64,000 bases of DNA, from contig JAPXOZ010000012.1 of the NCBI GenBank assembly GCA_033811195.1, positions 1 through 64,000 on the forward strand, given 5' to 3'. Below the pieces are notes generated by a model. It searched no databases. It saw only the letters and a list, made by a program, of their open reading frames with translations, and was not told where the DNA came from. This DNA is from Cacconaster sp033811195. Lineage in GTDB: Bacteria; Bacteroidota; Bacteroidia; Bacteroidales; UBA932. Numbering within the stretch: the first letter of the stretch is position 1; the number at the start of each line of letters is the position of its first letter. Below, one piece after another: positions 26,162 to 34,046 of the stretch. The position numbers and the translations under genes were made by a program.

Positions 26162-26586
26162 TGACCATAGCTATTGACTTCGACGGCACTATTGTAGAAC
26201 ATGCCTATCCTAAAATAGGCAAGCCCATTCCTTTCGCCATAGAGACCTTGCTTCAGATGCAGAAAGATGGGCATAGGCTTATCTTATGGACAGTACGCAC
26301 AGGAGAGCTCTTGCAAGAGGCGATAGACTATTGCGCCGAAAGGGGATTATACTTCTATGCAGAGAATGAAAACTATAGGGGTGAAATGGAAGAGTTGGAG
26401 GTTGGTGCATATCATCGAAAGCTTGACGCCGATATATTTATAGATGACAGAAATTTAGGAGGATTACCGGATTGGGGGGTTATCTATAATGCGGTGAAAA
26501 TTTCGCTCGAAGGAGGTGATGCACTCCACACAATGGCATCGGGTTCTGCAATGCCTGAGTCGAAGAAAAAGCGTTGGTTTTTCTAA
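26161..26586 (+). CDS. Small HAD-superfamily phosphatase-like protein
   Basis: This 141-residue cytosolic protein has HAD motif I (IDFDGTIVE, residues 5-13), motif II (LWTVRTG) and a C-terminal acidic motif (IFIDDRNLGG). It lacks a cap domain and is like the short BT0820-type HAD proteins of Bacteroidota. The first Asp of motif I is the expected nucleophile. The ATG at 26161 overlaps the stop of the hydrolase gene; an in-frame GTG at 26158 is possible. A strong terminator follows, so it ends the transcription unit before the polysaccharide locus. Confidence 0.8.
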   Translation: MTIAIDFDGTIVEHAYPKIGKPIPFAIETLLQMQKDGHRLILWTVRTGELLQEAIDYCAERGLYFYAENENYRGEMEELEVGAYHRKLDADIFIDDRNLGGLPDWGVIYNAVKISLEGGDALHTMASGSAMPESKKKRWFF

Positions 26587-26653
26587 ACTCAAAACTAACT
26601 TCCAAGCCTTTATTGTCAGGCAAAAGCCTCAATTTCTTTTCGCAATAAACTCT

Positions 26654-26703
26654 AATTGGTGGTCTATTTTGATTAAATACAAAATAGACCACCAATTTTT
26701 TTG
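26654..26703 (+). terminator. Strong Rho-independent terminator before the polysaccharide locus
   Basis: An 18-bp perfect stem (AATTGGTGGTCTATTTTG with CAAAATAGACCACCAATT) with an 8-nt loop (ATTAAATA) runs into a T-rich tract. It lies 68 bp after the HAD gene and should insulate the 26806-50764 locus from upstream transcription. The A-rich start of the stem could also let it work in the other direction. Confidence 0.85.
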
Positions 26704-26743
26704 CTTTTTTGCAATTTAAATTAATAGGATGAAAGATTTATCG

Positions 26744-26751
26744 TAACTTTG
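26744..26751 (+). promoter_or_regulatory. Putative -7 box for the polysaccharide locus
   Basis: TAACTTTG fits the Bacteroidota -7 consensus and lies between the terminator and the ATG at 26806, giving a leader of about 45-50 nt. No -33 TTTG was found at normal spacing, so an activator or UpxY-type antiterminator could be involved, but no such gene is in the window. Confidence 0.45.
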
Positions 26752-26805
26752 TAAGATAATACCTAAGCGTCATTTTGGAAGCAAAATGTTCACAATGTCT
26801 ATAAA

Positions 26806-28122
26806 ATGAAAAAAGAATTATTAAACAAAATTTCAAAGAAAGAGATAGTAGTTGGCGTAGTCGGACTTGGTTATGTCGGACTGCCATTGGCGGTGGAAAA
26901 GGCAAAAGCCGGTTTTAAAACCATCGGCTTCGATGTGCAAAGTCAAAAGGTGGATATGGTAAATGCCGGACACAATTACATAGGCGATGTAGTGGACGAT
27001 GACTTAAAAGAGATTGTTTCGAAAGGATTGCTCTCGGCAACTTCCGATTTCAGCTTTGTCAAAGATGTGGATTTCGTGGCTATCTGTGTGCCGACTCCTC
27101 TTGATATTCATCAACAGCCCGATATAAGTTACGTAAAATCCTCCACCGAGGATATTGCCAAATATTTGAAGAGAGGAACAATGGTAGTCCTGGAGTCCAC
27201 AACCTATCCCGGAACCACCGAAGAGTTGATAAAGCCGATTCTTGAAAAAGGTTCGGGATTAAAGTGTGGAGTGGATTTTTATCTCGGTTTTTCGCCCGAA
27301 AGAGTTGACCCGGGTAATCTTATTTACAAGACAAAAAACACTCCTAAGGTAGTTGGAGCAATAGGAGAAGATGCTCTCGAGGTAATTGCGGCTATGTATA
27401 GGGCGGTTCTTGAAAGTGATGTGCATACAGTTTCCAGTCCTGCAATTGCAGAAATGGAGAAAATACTCGAAAATACTTATCGTAATATCAATATAGGATT
27501 GGTAAATGAGTTGGCAATTCTTTGCCACAAAATGAATATCAATCTTTGGGAAGTCATCGATGCGGCTAAAACAAAACCCTATGGATTTCAGGCCTTCTAT
27601 CCGGGACCGGGATTGGGTGGTCACTGCATTCCCTTAGACCCTTATTATCTCTCCTGGAAGGCTCGTGAATATGGATTCCACACCTCCATGATAGAGGCAT
27701 CGATGATGATAAATGACCGTATGCCGGAATATTGTACTGAGAGAGCGGCTCATATCCTCAACAGATATAAAAAATCCTTGAATGGTTCTAACATACTCGT
27801 CTTAGGTGTGGCTTATAAACAGGATATTGATGATTGTCGCGAAAGCCCGGCCTTAGTAGTCATTGATCTTCTAAAAGAAAAGGGAGCAAATATAAAGTAT
27901 TTTGACCCCTATGTCTCTGAATATAGATGCTCTAAGGGAAAAACACACCAAGGTGAAAAGGAATTGACAAAAGAGCTTTTAAAAGCTGCCGATCTGGTAA
28001 TAGTAACAACCGCTCACACCAAGGTTGATTACGATTTCGTACAACAACATGCTAAGTTCGTTTTCGATACGAAGAATGCGATGAAAGCTGTGGTAAATAG
28101 GAAAAACATAGAGTTGCTGTAG
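26806..28122 (+). CDS. wbpA: Nucleotide-sugar 6-dehydrogenase, WbpA-type
   Basis: The 438-residue protein belongs to the UDP-glucose/UDP-ManNAc dehydrogenase family. It has an N-terminal NAD-binding motif (GVVGLGYVGLPLA, about residues 17-29), the catalytic loop GPGLGGHCIPLDP with its Cys near residue 273, and a C-terminal UDP-binding domain (GVAYKQDIDDCRESPA). With WbpB, D and E homologues downstream, the likely reaction is oxidation of UDP-GlcNAc to UDP-GlcNAcA, the first step toward a 2,3-diacetamido uronic acid. UDP-ManNAc dehydrogenase (WecC) is the main alternative. It is the first gene of the locus, and a perfect inverted repeat spans its stop codon. Confidence 0.88.
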   Translation: MKKELLNKISKKEIVVGVVGLGYVGLPLAVEKAKAGFKTIGFDVQSQKVDMVNAGHNYIGDVVDDDLKEIVSKGLLSATSDFSFVKDVDFVAICVPTPLDIHQQPDISYVKSSTEDIAKYLKRGTMVVLESTTYPGTTEELIKPILEKGSGLKCGVDFYLGFSPERVDPGNLIYKTKNTPKVVGAIGEDALEVIAAMYRAVLESDVHTVSSPAIAEMEKILENTYRNINIGLVNELAILCHKMNINLWEVIDAAKTKPYGFQAFYPGPGLGGHCIPLDPYYLSWKAREYGFHTSMIEASMMINDRMPEYCTERAAHILNRYKKSLNGSNILVLGVAYKQDIDDCRESPALVVIDLLKEKGANIKYFDPYVSEYRCSKGKTHQGEKELTKELLKAADLVIVTTAHTKVDYDFVQQHAKFVFDTKNAMKAVVNRKNIELL

Positions 28123-28136
28123 CAACTCTATGTTTT
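28103..28136 (+). terminator. Hairpin overlapping the wbpA stop codon
   Basis: AAAACATAGAGTTGCT and AGCAACTCTATGTTTT are perfect 16-bp inverted repeats separated by 2 nt, with TTTTC at the 3' side. The TAG stop of wbpA lies in the apex. It may be a terminator or attenuator that lowers expression of the genes downstream, or an mRNA 3'-end stabiliser. Confidence 0.65.
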
Positions 28137-28137
28137 C

Positions 28138-28172
28138 AGTTCCAAGTATAGAGTATCGAGTTCTGAGTGGGG
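28138..28172 (+). repeat. Heptamer array, AGT orientation, after wbpA
   Basis: The units AGTTCCA, AGTATAG, AGTATCG, AGTTCTG and AGTGGGG follow the wbpA hairpin directly. Degenerate G-rich sequence continues to about 28195. Confidence 0.75.
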
Positions 28173-28253
28173 GTGTTGAGTGTGGGGTGAGGGAGATAGA
28201 AATGGTGAAATAAATATTTTAAATCTCGAAATAGATACTTATAACTAATTTGG

Positions 28254-28336
28254 AACTCTAAACTACAAACCAAATAACTTACTCAAAACTAACAACTAAT
28301 AACTTACTCAATACTCAGAACTACATACTCAGAACT
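28254..28336 (-). repeat. Heptamer array, ACT orientation, before wbpB
   Basis: Degenerate ACT-type units (AACTCTA, AACTACA, AACTTACTCA, AATACTCAG, AACTACAT, ACTCAG) run up to the wbpB ATG at 28337. They face the AGT units at 28138-28172. No promoter box was recognised in 28173-28336. Confidence 0.75.
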
Positions 28337-29293
28337 ATGAAACAAATTTGTGTTATTGGGGGAGGTAGGTGGGGACAGAATCATATCCGGACACTCTTTG
28401 AAATGGGAAATCTTGGCGGTATTGTCGAATCTGACTCTAAAAGATTGCAAGAACTTCTTGAGCAATATCCGGTAAAAGGTTTTTCGGATGTAGAAGTGGC
28501 CTTGAAAGATAATTTTAATGGATTTACAATAGCGGCGCCCGCCCCACTTCACTACGACATCGCCAAACTTTTGTTAGAACACGGCAAAAATGTATTGGTG
28601 GAAAAACCGATGACACTCTCTTCCGAGACTTCTCTCGAATTGGTGAAGTTAGCCAAAGTTAAAGGTGCGCAACTCATGGTGGGTCACGTCCTGCTATTTC
28701 ATCCTGCAATTCGCAAAATAAAAGAGTTGATAGATAGCGGTAAGATCGGAGAACTATATTATCTCTATTCCAATCGCTTAAATTTGGGAACGGTAAGGAC
28801 GGAGGAGAATGTCTTTTGGTCTTTTGCGCCTCATGATATATCTGTGATAAACTTTTTTGTTGGCCATACACCTGAGGGTATAGGATCCAAAGGAGCAAAG
28901 TTTTTACAGAAGGACGTGTATGATTACACTATGACGCAATTGACCTACCCCAATAATATTCACGCTCATATTTTTGTCTCCTGGCTTCATCCATTCAAAG
29001 AACATCGTGTAGTGGTGATTGGAAGCAAGGGGATGATTACTTTTGAGGATTCGTCGCCTGAAAAAGAGATCAAATTTTATAACAAACATATAGAATTTGA
29101 GCAGGGTATTCCTATTAAGGTTGAAAATCCAACCGAGATTATCCCTTACGAAAAAAAGCAACCCCTGACAGAAGAATTAAAGTATTTTGTAGAAAATTTG
29201 GATAAAAAACTCGAAATTGCCGACGGAAAATCGGGGTATGAGGTGGTGAAAGTACTGGAGAAGGCACAGCAATTACTAGACGGAAAACAATAA
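28337..29293 (+). CDS. wbpB: Gfo/Idh/MocA-family oxidoreductase, WbpB-type
   Basis: The 318-residue protein has an N-terminal Rossmann fold (CVIGGGRWGQNHI, residues 4-16) and the conserved EKPMTLS motif near residue 91 that supplies the active-site Lys of this family. In the WbpA-B-E-D pathway it oxidises C3 of UDP-GlcNAcA to the 3-keto sugar that the aminotransferase uses. The assignment rests on family plus gene order: its stop overlaps the start of the acetyltransferase gene (TAATG). Other sugar 3-dehydrogenases of the family are an alternative. Confidence 0.82.
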   Translation: MKQICVIGGGRWGQNHIRTLFEMGNLGGIVESDSKRLQELLEQYPVKGFSDVEVALKDNFNGFTIAAPAPLHYDIAKLLLEHGKNVLVEKPMTLSSETSLELVKLAKVKGAQLMVGHVLLFHPAIRKIKELIDSGKIGELYYLYSNRLNLGTVRTEENVFWSFAPHDISVINFFVGHTPEGIGSKGAKFLQKDVYDYTMTQLTYPNNIHAHIFVSWLHPFKEHRVVVIGSKGMITFEDSSPEKEIKFYNKHIEFEQGIPIKVENPTEIIPYEKKQPLTEELKYFVENLDKKLEIADGKSGYEVVKVLEKAQQLLDGKQ

Positions 29294-29862
29294 TGGAAAA
29301 AGAGTATTTTGTTCACGAAAGCAGTTACGTTGATGAAAATGTAACTATAGGAAAAGGCACTAAGATTTGGCACTTCTGCCATATTCAAAAAAATGCCATC
29401 CTGGGCGAAAATTGTTCGCTCGGGCAAAACGTGAATGTGGCAAACAATGTGAAGATTGGTAACGGTGTTCGAATACAAAACAACGTTTCGGTATATGAAG
29501 GGGTAGAATTGGAAGATAATGTATTCTGCGGTCCTTCGTGTGTATTTACCAATGTGACTACGCCGCGTTCTCACTATTCGGTTCACGGAGATTACGCCAA
29601 AACTCTCGTTAAATGGGGAGCTACTTTGGGCGCAAACTCTACAATTGTTTGTGGACATACTGTCGGGCGATGTGCACTAATAGCTGCCGGAGCGGTTGTT
29701 ACCAAAGATGTAAAAGATTACGCACTTATGGCAGGAGTACCCGCTAAGCAGATAGGCTGGGTCTGCGAGTGTGGCGAACGCCTGCCCGAGAGGTTGGTGT
29801 GTAGTAAGTGTGGGAAAAGGTATAAAGAAGGGGAGAGTGGGTTACGCGAATTACGCGAATGA
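29293..29862 (+). CDS. wbpD: Left-handed beta-helix N-acetyltransferase, WbpD-type
   Basis: The 189-residue protein is built of hexapeptide repeats (IGKGTKIWHFCHIQ, ILGENCSLGQNVNVANNV, VRIQNNVSVYEGV) typical of the LbH acetyltransferases. It would N-acetylate the 3-amino group of UDP-GlcNAc3NA, giving UDP-2,3-diacetamido-glucuronic acid. A short C-terminal Cys-rich segment (CECGERLPERLVCSKCG) looks like a small zinc-binding knuckle. The last residues (GLRELRE) and the stop are encoded by an ATTCG-type short repeat at 29841-29882, so the tail differs from what it was before that repeat arrived. Confidence 0.85.
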   Translation: MEKEYFVHESSYVDENVTIGKGTKIWHFCHIQKNAILGENCSLGQNVNVANNVKIGNGVRIQNNVSVYEGVELEDNVFCGPSCVFTNVTTPRSHYSVHGDYAKTLVKWGATLGANSTIVCGHTVGRCALIAAGAVVTKDVKDYALMAGVPAKQIGWVCECGERLPERLVCSKCGKRYKEGESGLRELRE

Positions 29863-29882
29863 TGGCGAATGACGCGAATGAT
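29841..29882 (-). repeat. Short ATTCG-type repeat array, left flank of the GxxExxY gene
   Basis: The plus strand has five units around GCGAAT (TTACGCGAA, TTACGCGAAT, GATGGCGAAT, GACGCGAATG). On the minus strand this reads as ATTCGC units, inverted relative to the array at 30431-30470. Confidence 0.8.
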
Positions 29883-29960
29883 GGCTATATGTTGAATTTT
29901 TCAAAAGAAGAAAGTTATAAGAGATAAGTTATAAGTTCTAATTTTTTATAGTGGGATGGT

Positions 29961-30374
29961 ATGAGTATGGAAGGACAGAAGTTAGATGATTATAAAGACA
30001 AAATTGTTTACAAAGAAGAGAGTTATAAAATAATTGGTGCATGTATGGAGGTTCATAAGAAACTGGGGCCAGGATTTCTTGAAAGAGTTTATTGCGAAGC
30101 ATTAGAGATAGAATTTCAGAAAGCTGATATACCATATGTACGCGAGAAAAAACTTCCTGTTTATTATGACAATAAACTGATGAAAGCGTATTACAGAACT
30201 GATTTTGTCTGTTATCATAAAATAATCTTAGAGGTAAAAGCAGCAAAATTTTTAGTAGAAGCCCATATCAAGCAAACATTGAATAATACTGTGTCAACAA
30301 ACTTTAATTTGGGATTATTAGTTAATTTTGGCACACGTTCTTTAACTTATAGGAGGATAGTTAATACCAAATAG
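29961..30374 (+). CDS. GxxExxY-family protein
   Basis: The 137-residue protein has the motif GFLERVY inside LGPGFLERVYCEAL (about residues 32-45), followed by the beta-strand/acidic pattern YYRTDFVCYHKIILEVKA that resembles a PD-(D/E)xK nuclease fold. The family is common as stand-alone genes in Bacteroidota and its function is not known. It interrupts the wbpD-wbpE pair of a coherent sugar pathway and is flanked by inverted ATTCG-type repeats, so it looks like an inserted cargo gene. An in-frame ATG two codons later is an alternative start. Confidence 0.85.
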   Translation: MSMEGQKLDDYKDKIVYKEESYKIIGACMEVHKKLGPGFLERVYCEALEIEFQKADIPYVREKKLPVYYDNKLMKAYYRTDFVCYHKIILEVKAAKFLVEAHIKQTLNNTVSTNFNLGLLVNFGTRSLTYRRIVNTK

Positions 30375-30430
30375 TGATTTAAAAACATCGATTTAATAAT
30401 GATTTCACTATCAGGTTAGTGAAACATGTT

Positions 30431-30470
30431 TAATTCGTGCAATTCGTAATAATTCGTAAAATTCGTGTCA
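30431..30470 (+). repeat. Short ATTCG-type repeat array, right flank of the GxxExxY gene
   Basis: Four units of AATTCGTG/AATTCGTA end 1 bp before the ATG of the aminotransferase gene. They are inverted relative to 29841-29882, so the GxxExxY gene lies between facing copies. Confidence 0.8.
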
Positions 30471-30471
30471 T

Positions 30472-31599
30472 ATGCAATTTAGGGATTTAGTAAAACAATA
30501 CAATGTACTCAAGCCGGATATTGACAAGGCTATGATAGATACGGCTGCTTCGGGTGGCTATATTATGGGTAGAGCGGTAAAAGAGTTGGAGGCTTCTTTG
30601 GCGGAATATGTAGGTGTTAAACACTGTATTTCTTGTGCCAATGGTACGGATGCACTCACTCTTGCTCTTAAGGCCTGGGGCATTGGAGCCGGCGATGCCG
30701 TATTTGTGCCTGATTTTACCTTCTTTGCATCGGCGGAAGTTGTCTCTTTAGAGGGTGCTACACCCGTTTTTATAGATATAGACGAAGATACATTCAATAT
30801 AGATGTAAAAAGTCTTGAAAAAGCCATTGAAAAAACCATAAAAGCAGGGAAACTTGTGCCCAAAGTTATAATAACAGTTGATTTATTCGGACTTCCTGCC
30901 GATTATTATGCCGTAAAGAAAATCGCAGACAAGTACAATTTGCTCATTTTGGAAGATGGGGCACAAGGCTTTGGTGGGAAAATTGGTGACAGTATGGCAT
31001 GTAGCTTCGGGGACATCTCCACAACCTCATTTTTTCCGGCGAAGCCGCTTGGTTGTTATGGCGATGGCGGAGCGGTTTTTACCAATAATGATGAGTGGGC
31101 CACGATCATGGATTCTTTGAGGGTACATGGCAAAGGCTCATTTAAGTATGACAATGTTCGGATCGGTTTAAACTCTCGATTAGACACTCTGCAAGCTGCT
31201 ATTTTGCAAGTAAAGTTTGAGGCATTTAAAAGCTACGAAGTGGAAGATGTCAATAAGGCTGCCGCTCTTTTCACGAAAAAATTGAAAGGAATTGTAAAAA
31301 CACCCGTGATTCCTGAAGGCTACTATTCCAGCTGGGCACAATATACCATTCAATTGAAAGATCGAGCACAGAGAGACGGCTTACAAGCCTATCTGAAAGA
31401 ACAGGGTATTCCCAGTATGGTTTATTATCCTACCCCTATGCATGGGCAAACAGCATATAAAGAGTTAAACTATCCTGCCGATAGCAATCCTGTTACGCAA
31501 AGGATCTGCGGCACAGTGCTATCGTTGCCGATACATCCCTATATAACCGAAGAGGATATTGAGACGGTGTGTAAATTTGTAATAGCATACGTTTGTTAA
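30472..31599 (+). CDS. wbpE: DegT/DnrJ/EryC1 aminotransferase, WbpE-type
   Basis: The 375-residue PLP enzyme has the fold-type I pattern of sugar aminotransferases: CANGTDALTLAL (about residues 54-65), LEDGAQGFGG (about 160) and the Schiff-base Lys in TTSFFPAKPLGCYGDGG (about 181-197). In this context it transfers an amino group from glutamate to the 3-keto position of the UDP-uronic acid. The start ATG follows a short-repeat array, leaving no obvious ribosome site. The 3' end overlaps the next gene. Confidence 0.85.
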   Translation: MQFRDLVKQYNVLKPDIDKAMIDTAASGGYIMGRAVKELEASLAEYVGVKHCISCANGTDALTLALKAWGIGAGDAVFVPDFTFFASAEVVSLEGATPVFIDIDEDTFNIDVKSLEKAIEKTIKAGKLVPKVIITVDLFGLPADYYAVKKIADKYNLLILEDGAQGFGGKIGDSMACSFGDISTTSFFPAKPLGCYGDGGAVFTNNDEWATIMDSLRVHGKGSFKYDNVRIGLNSRLDTLQAAILQVKFEAFKSYEVEDVNKAAALFTKKLKGIVKTPVIPEGYYSSWAQYTIQLKDRAQRDGLQAYLKEQGIPSMVYYPTPMHGQTAYKELNYPADSNPVTQRICGTVLSLPIHPYITEEDIETVCKFVIAYVC

Positions 31600-33113
31600 G
31601 AGTTACCAGACATAGAATCCTTATTGTAGCAGGTGATTTATTATTTGCCCTATTTGCCTTTGGATTACTCTACTACTATGGCAAGTTACCTCATTGGTAT
31701 CAACCGGTATTATCTGCTGTTTTGTGGGTGATCTTAGGAGTTGTAACGCAAAAATTGCGATTCAGTTCTTATAAAAGGACACGGTACGCAATGATGGGTA
31801 TATTTGCGCAAACTATATTCGCGGGCTTGTTCATCTTTTTGCTATACAAAGTTTCTATTCCCGATTATAAGTTCCATTACTCCATAATTGTAATCTACCT
31901 GATTATTTTAATTTTGGAGTTGTTGTTTTACTTCTCTTTGAGAAAATTTGTTTATAGAAAGATACCCTATTTTTACGAAGAGCCGGTTTTGGATGATGTC
32001 CAGGAGAAAGGAGTCTATTCATTGGAAGATCAGAAGGATATCCCTCTAAATAAAGATGTGGAAAAGATTATAGCTCTTATCCCTGAAATGCCTCAGAAAC
32101 CTGAAGATATCATAGACCATATAGGAGCCGTCAAACACCTTTTCTCAGAAGATACTCTACTCTTAAATACTGATAATTCGCACAACATATTTAGTTCAAA
32201 GCCTGTTGCCCCCCATCTAATTGTGCATTTGTGTTCTTTAAATAGAGTGAGACACCTCAATACACTACTTGCACAAACAAACCTTACTCTTGCCGAACAT
32301 GGCTCTATAGCCTGCCATTGTTTGACTTCGGCATTGCATCGCGAAAAGATATTACGCCAATCTCCACCGATTATCAATAGGATACTTTATGCTCTGGATT
32401 ATTTATGGCACCGCGTCTGTTCAAAACTTCCTCTATTGCGCTCTTTCTACTTTTGTGTCACCGGCGGAAAATCACGTGTGTTTACACGTGTGGAGATTTT
32501 AGGAAGGCTTTATAGGGCAGGATTTGATGTAATACATGAAGAGGTACATAACGGAAGATTTTATGTGGTGGCTAGAAAGGTAAAGGAGCCTATACGAGAT
32601 GATAAACCTTCAAACGGTATGTTGATTCGTTTGCGCAGACACGGCAAGGGAGGTAAGATTATTGGTGTTTACAAATTCAGAACTATGCACGCCTATTCCG
32701 AGTATTTGCAACCCTATATCTATAAGCAGCAAGGACTTGCGACAGGCGGAAAGATACAAGATGACTATCGTGTAAGTAAATTAGGTAAATTTTTGAGGAA
32801 ATATTGGCTCGATGAGTTACCGATGTTCATTAACTTCTTTAAACGCGATATGAAACTTGTAGGTGTACGGCCACTTAGCGACCACTATTTCAATCTTTAT
32901 GATGAAGATTTAAAAGAGCTGAGAGTAAAAACCAAACCGGGACTCCTGCCACCATTTTATGCCGATATACCCACACCAAAAACCCTTGAGGAGGTTCAGG
33001 AGAGCGAGAGACGATATCTAAACGACTATTTTAAAAACCCAATTCGTACCGATTGGAGCTATTTTTGGAAAATATTGCGTAATATTGTGCTCAAAGGGAA
33101 GAGGAGTGGGTGA
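31593..33113 (+). CDS. Initiating sugar transferase with central methyltransferase-like region
   Basis: This 506-residue protein has four hydrophobic segments in residues 8-120, a soluble middle part (about 170-335), and a C-terminal bacterial sugar-transferase domain (KFRTMHAYSEY, LGKFLRKYWLDELPMFINFF, GVRPLSDHYF). The last domain is typical of polyprenyl-phosphate hexose-1-phosphate transferases that begin repeat-unit assembly. The middle (LNTLLAQTNLTLAEHGSIACH... and LGRLYRAGFDVIHEE) resembles a SAM-methyltransferase fold but lacks an obvious glycine-rich SAM loop. No ATG is available near the 5' end. TTG at 31593, overlapping the wbpE stop, is the best start and implies coupling. Confidence 0.8.
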   Translation: MLRVTRHRILIVAGDLLFALFAFGLLYYYGKLPHWYQPVLSAVLWVILGVVTQKLRFSSYKRTRYAMMGIFAQTIFAGLFIFLLYKVSIPDYKFHYSIIVIYLIILILELLFYFSLRKFVYRKIPYFYEEPVLDDVQEKGVYSLEDQKDIPLNKDVEKIIALIPEMPQKPEDIIDHIGAVKHLFSEDTLLLNTDNSHNIFSSKPVAPHLIVHLCSLNRVRHLNTLLAQTNLTLAEHGSIACHCLTSALHREKILRQSPPIINRILYALDYLWHRVCSKLPLLRSFYFCVTGGKSRVFTRVEILGRLYRAGFDVIHEEVHNGRFYVVARKVKEPIRDDKPSNGMLIRLRRHGKGGKIIGVYKFRTMHAYSEYLQPYIYKQQGLATGGKIQDDYRVSKLGKFLRKYWLDELPMFINFFKRDMKLVGVRPLSDHYFNLYDEDLKELRVKTKPGLLPPFYADIPTPKTLEEVQESERRYLNDYFKNPIRTDWSYFWKILRNIVLKGKRSG

Positions 33114-33173
33114 GAAAAAATCTCAAGGTTTTTCTAGTGGAGATCAATCTTGATTATAAATAACTTAAAGCTT

Positions 33174-34046
33174 ATGAAAGGAATTGTTCTTGCCGGTGGA
33201 TCCGGTACTCGTTTATACCCTATTACTAAAGGTATTAGCAAACAGTTATTGCCTATTTATAATAAGCCCATGGTTTATTATCCCATATCAGCATTAATGT
33301 TGGCAGGAATTCGTGAAATATTGATAATTTCCACACCCCAAGATTTGCCTGGATTTAAACGTCTTTTGGGTGATGGTTCAGACTATGGTGTACGATTTGA
33401 GTATGCAGAACAACCTAGTCCTGATGGATTAGCACAAGCTTTAATTATTGGTGAACAGTTTGTGGGAGATGATGCAGTGTGTCTGGTGCTAGGGGATAAT
33501 ATCTTTTATGGGCAAGGTTTTAGACCCATGCTGGAGGATGCGGTGAAAGAGGCTGAACAACAGAAGCAAGCCACCATTTTTGGATATTATGTGAATGATC
33601 CTGAGCGCTACGGAGTTGTAGAGTTTGATCCCTCGGGAAAAGTATTGAGTATTGAGGAAAAGCCTGCAAACCCAAAGTCCAATTATGCAGTTGTAGGTTT
33701 ATATTTCTATCCAAAAGGAGCAGCAGAAATAGCTAAAAATGTAAAGCCCTCTAAGCGTGGAGAATTGGAGATCACCTCTGTAAATCAAGAGTATTTAAGC
33801 AAGCATGCTCTTAGGGTGCAGCTTTTGGGTAGAGGTTTTGCGTGGTTAGATACAGGTACTCACGAATCTCTTTCTGAGGCATCATCTTTTGTAGAGGTAA
33901 TTGAGAAACGACAGGGATTAAAAATTGCCTGCTTGGAAGAAATAGCTTATCAGAAAGGATGGATTACCTCTGAAGATTTGGTTCGTATTGCCAAACCTAT
34001 GGAGAAAAATCAATATGGGCAGTATTTATTGGGTTTGATGAAATGA
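33174..34046 (+). CDS. rfbA: Glucose-1-phosphate thymidylyltransferase
   Basis: With the ATG at 33174 the protein has 290 residues, normal for RmlA/RfbA. It begins MKGIVLAGGSGTRLYPIT, the nucleotide-binding signature, followed by KQLLPIYNKPMVYYP; LGDNIFYG carries the metal-binding Asp. It makes dTDP-glucose from dTTP and glucose 1-phosphate. No rmlB, C or D is in the window, so dTDP-glucose 4,6-dehydratase must be encoded elsewhere if the DegT aminotransferase at 35485 uses a dTDP-4-keto sugar. An upstream in-frame TTG at 33150 would add eight unrelated residues. Confidence 0.95.
   Translation: MKGIVLAGGSGTRLYPITKGISKQLLPIYNKPMVYYPISALMLAGIREILIISTPQDLPGFKRLLGDGSDYGVRFEYAEQPSPDGLAQALIIGEQFVGDDAVCLVLGDNIFYGQGFRPMLEDAVKEAEQQKQATIFGYYVNDPERYGVVEFDPSGKVLSIEEKPANPKSNYAVVGLYFYPKGAAEIAKNVKPSKRGELEITSVNQEYLSKHALRVQLLGRGFAWLDTGTHESLSEASSFVEVIEKRQGLKIACLEEIAYQKGWITSEDLVRIAKPMEKNQYGQYLLGLMK

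Noticed and set aside
26654..26703. Invertible promoter repeat as in Bacteroides capsule loci
   Set aside because: The two arms are separated by only 8 nt and followed by a T tract, which fits a terminator; no pair of distant inverted repeats or nearby recombinase was found.
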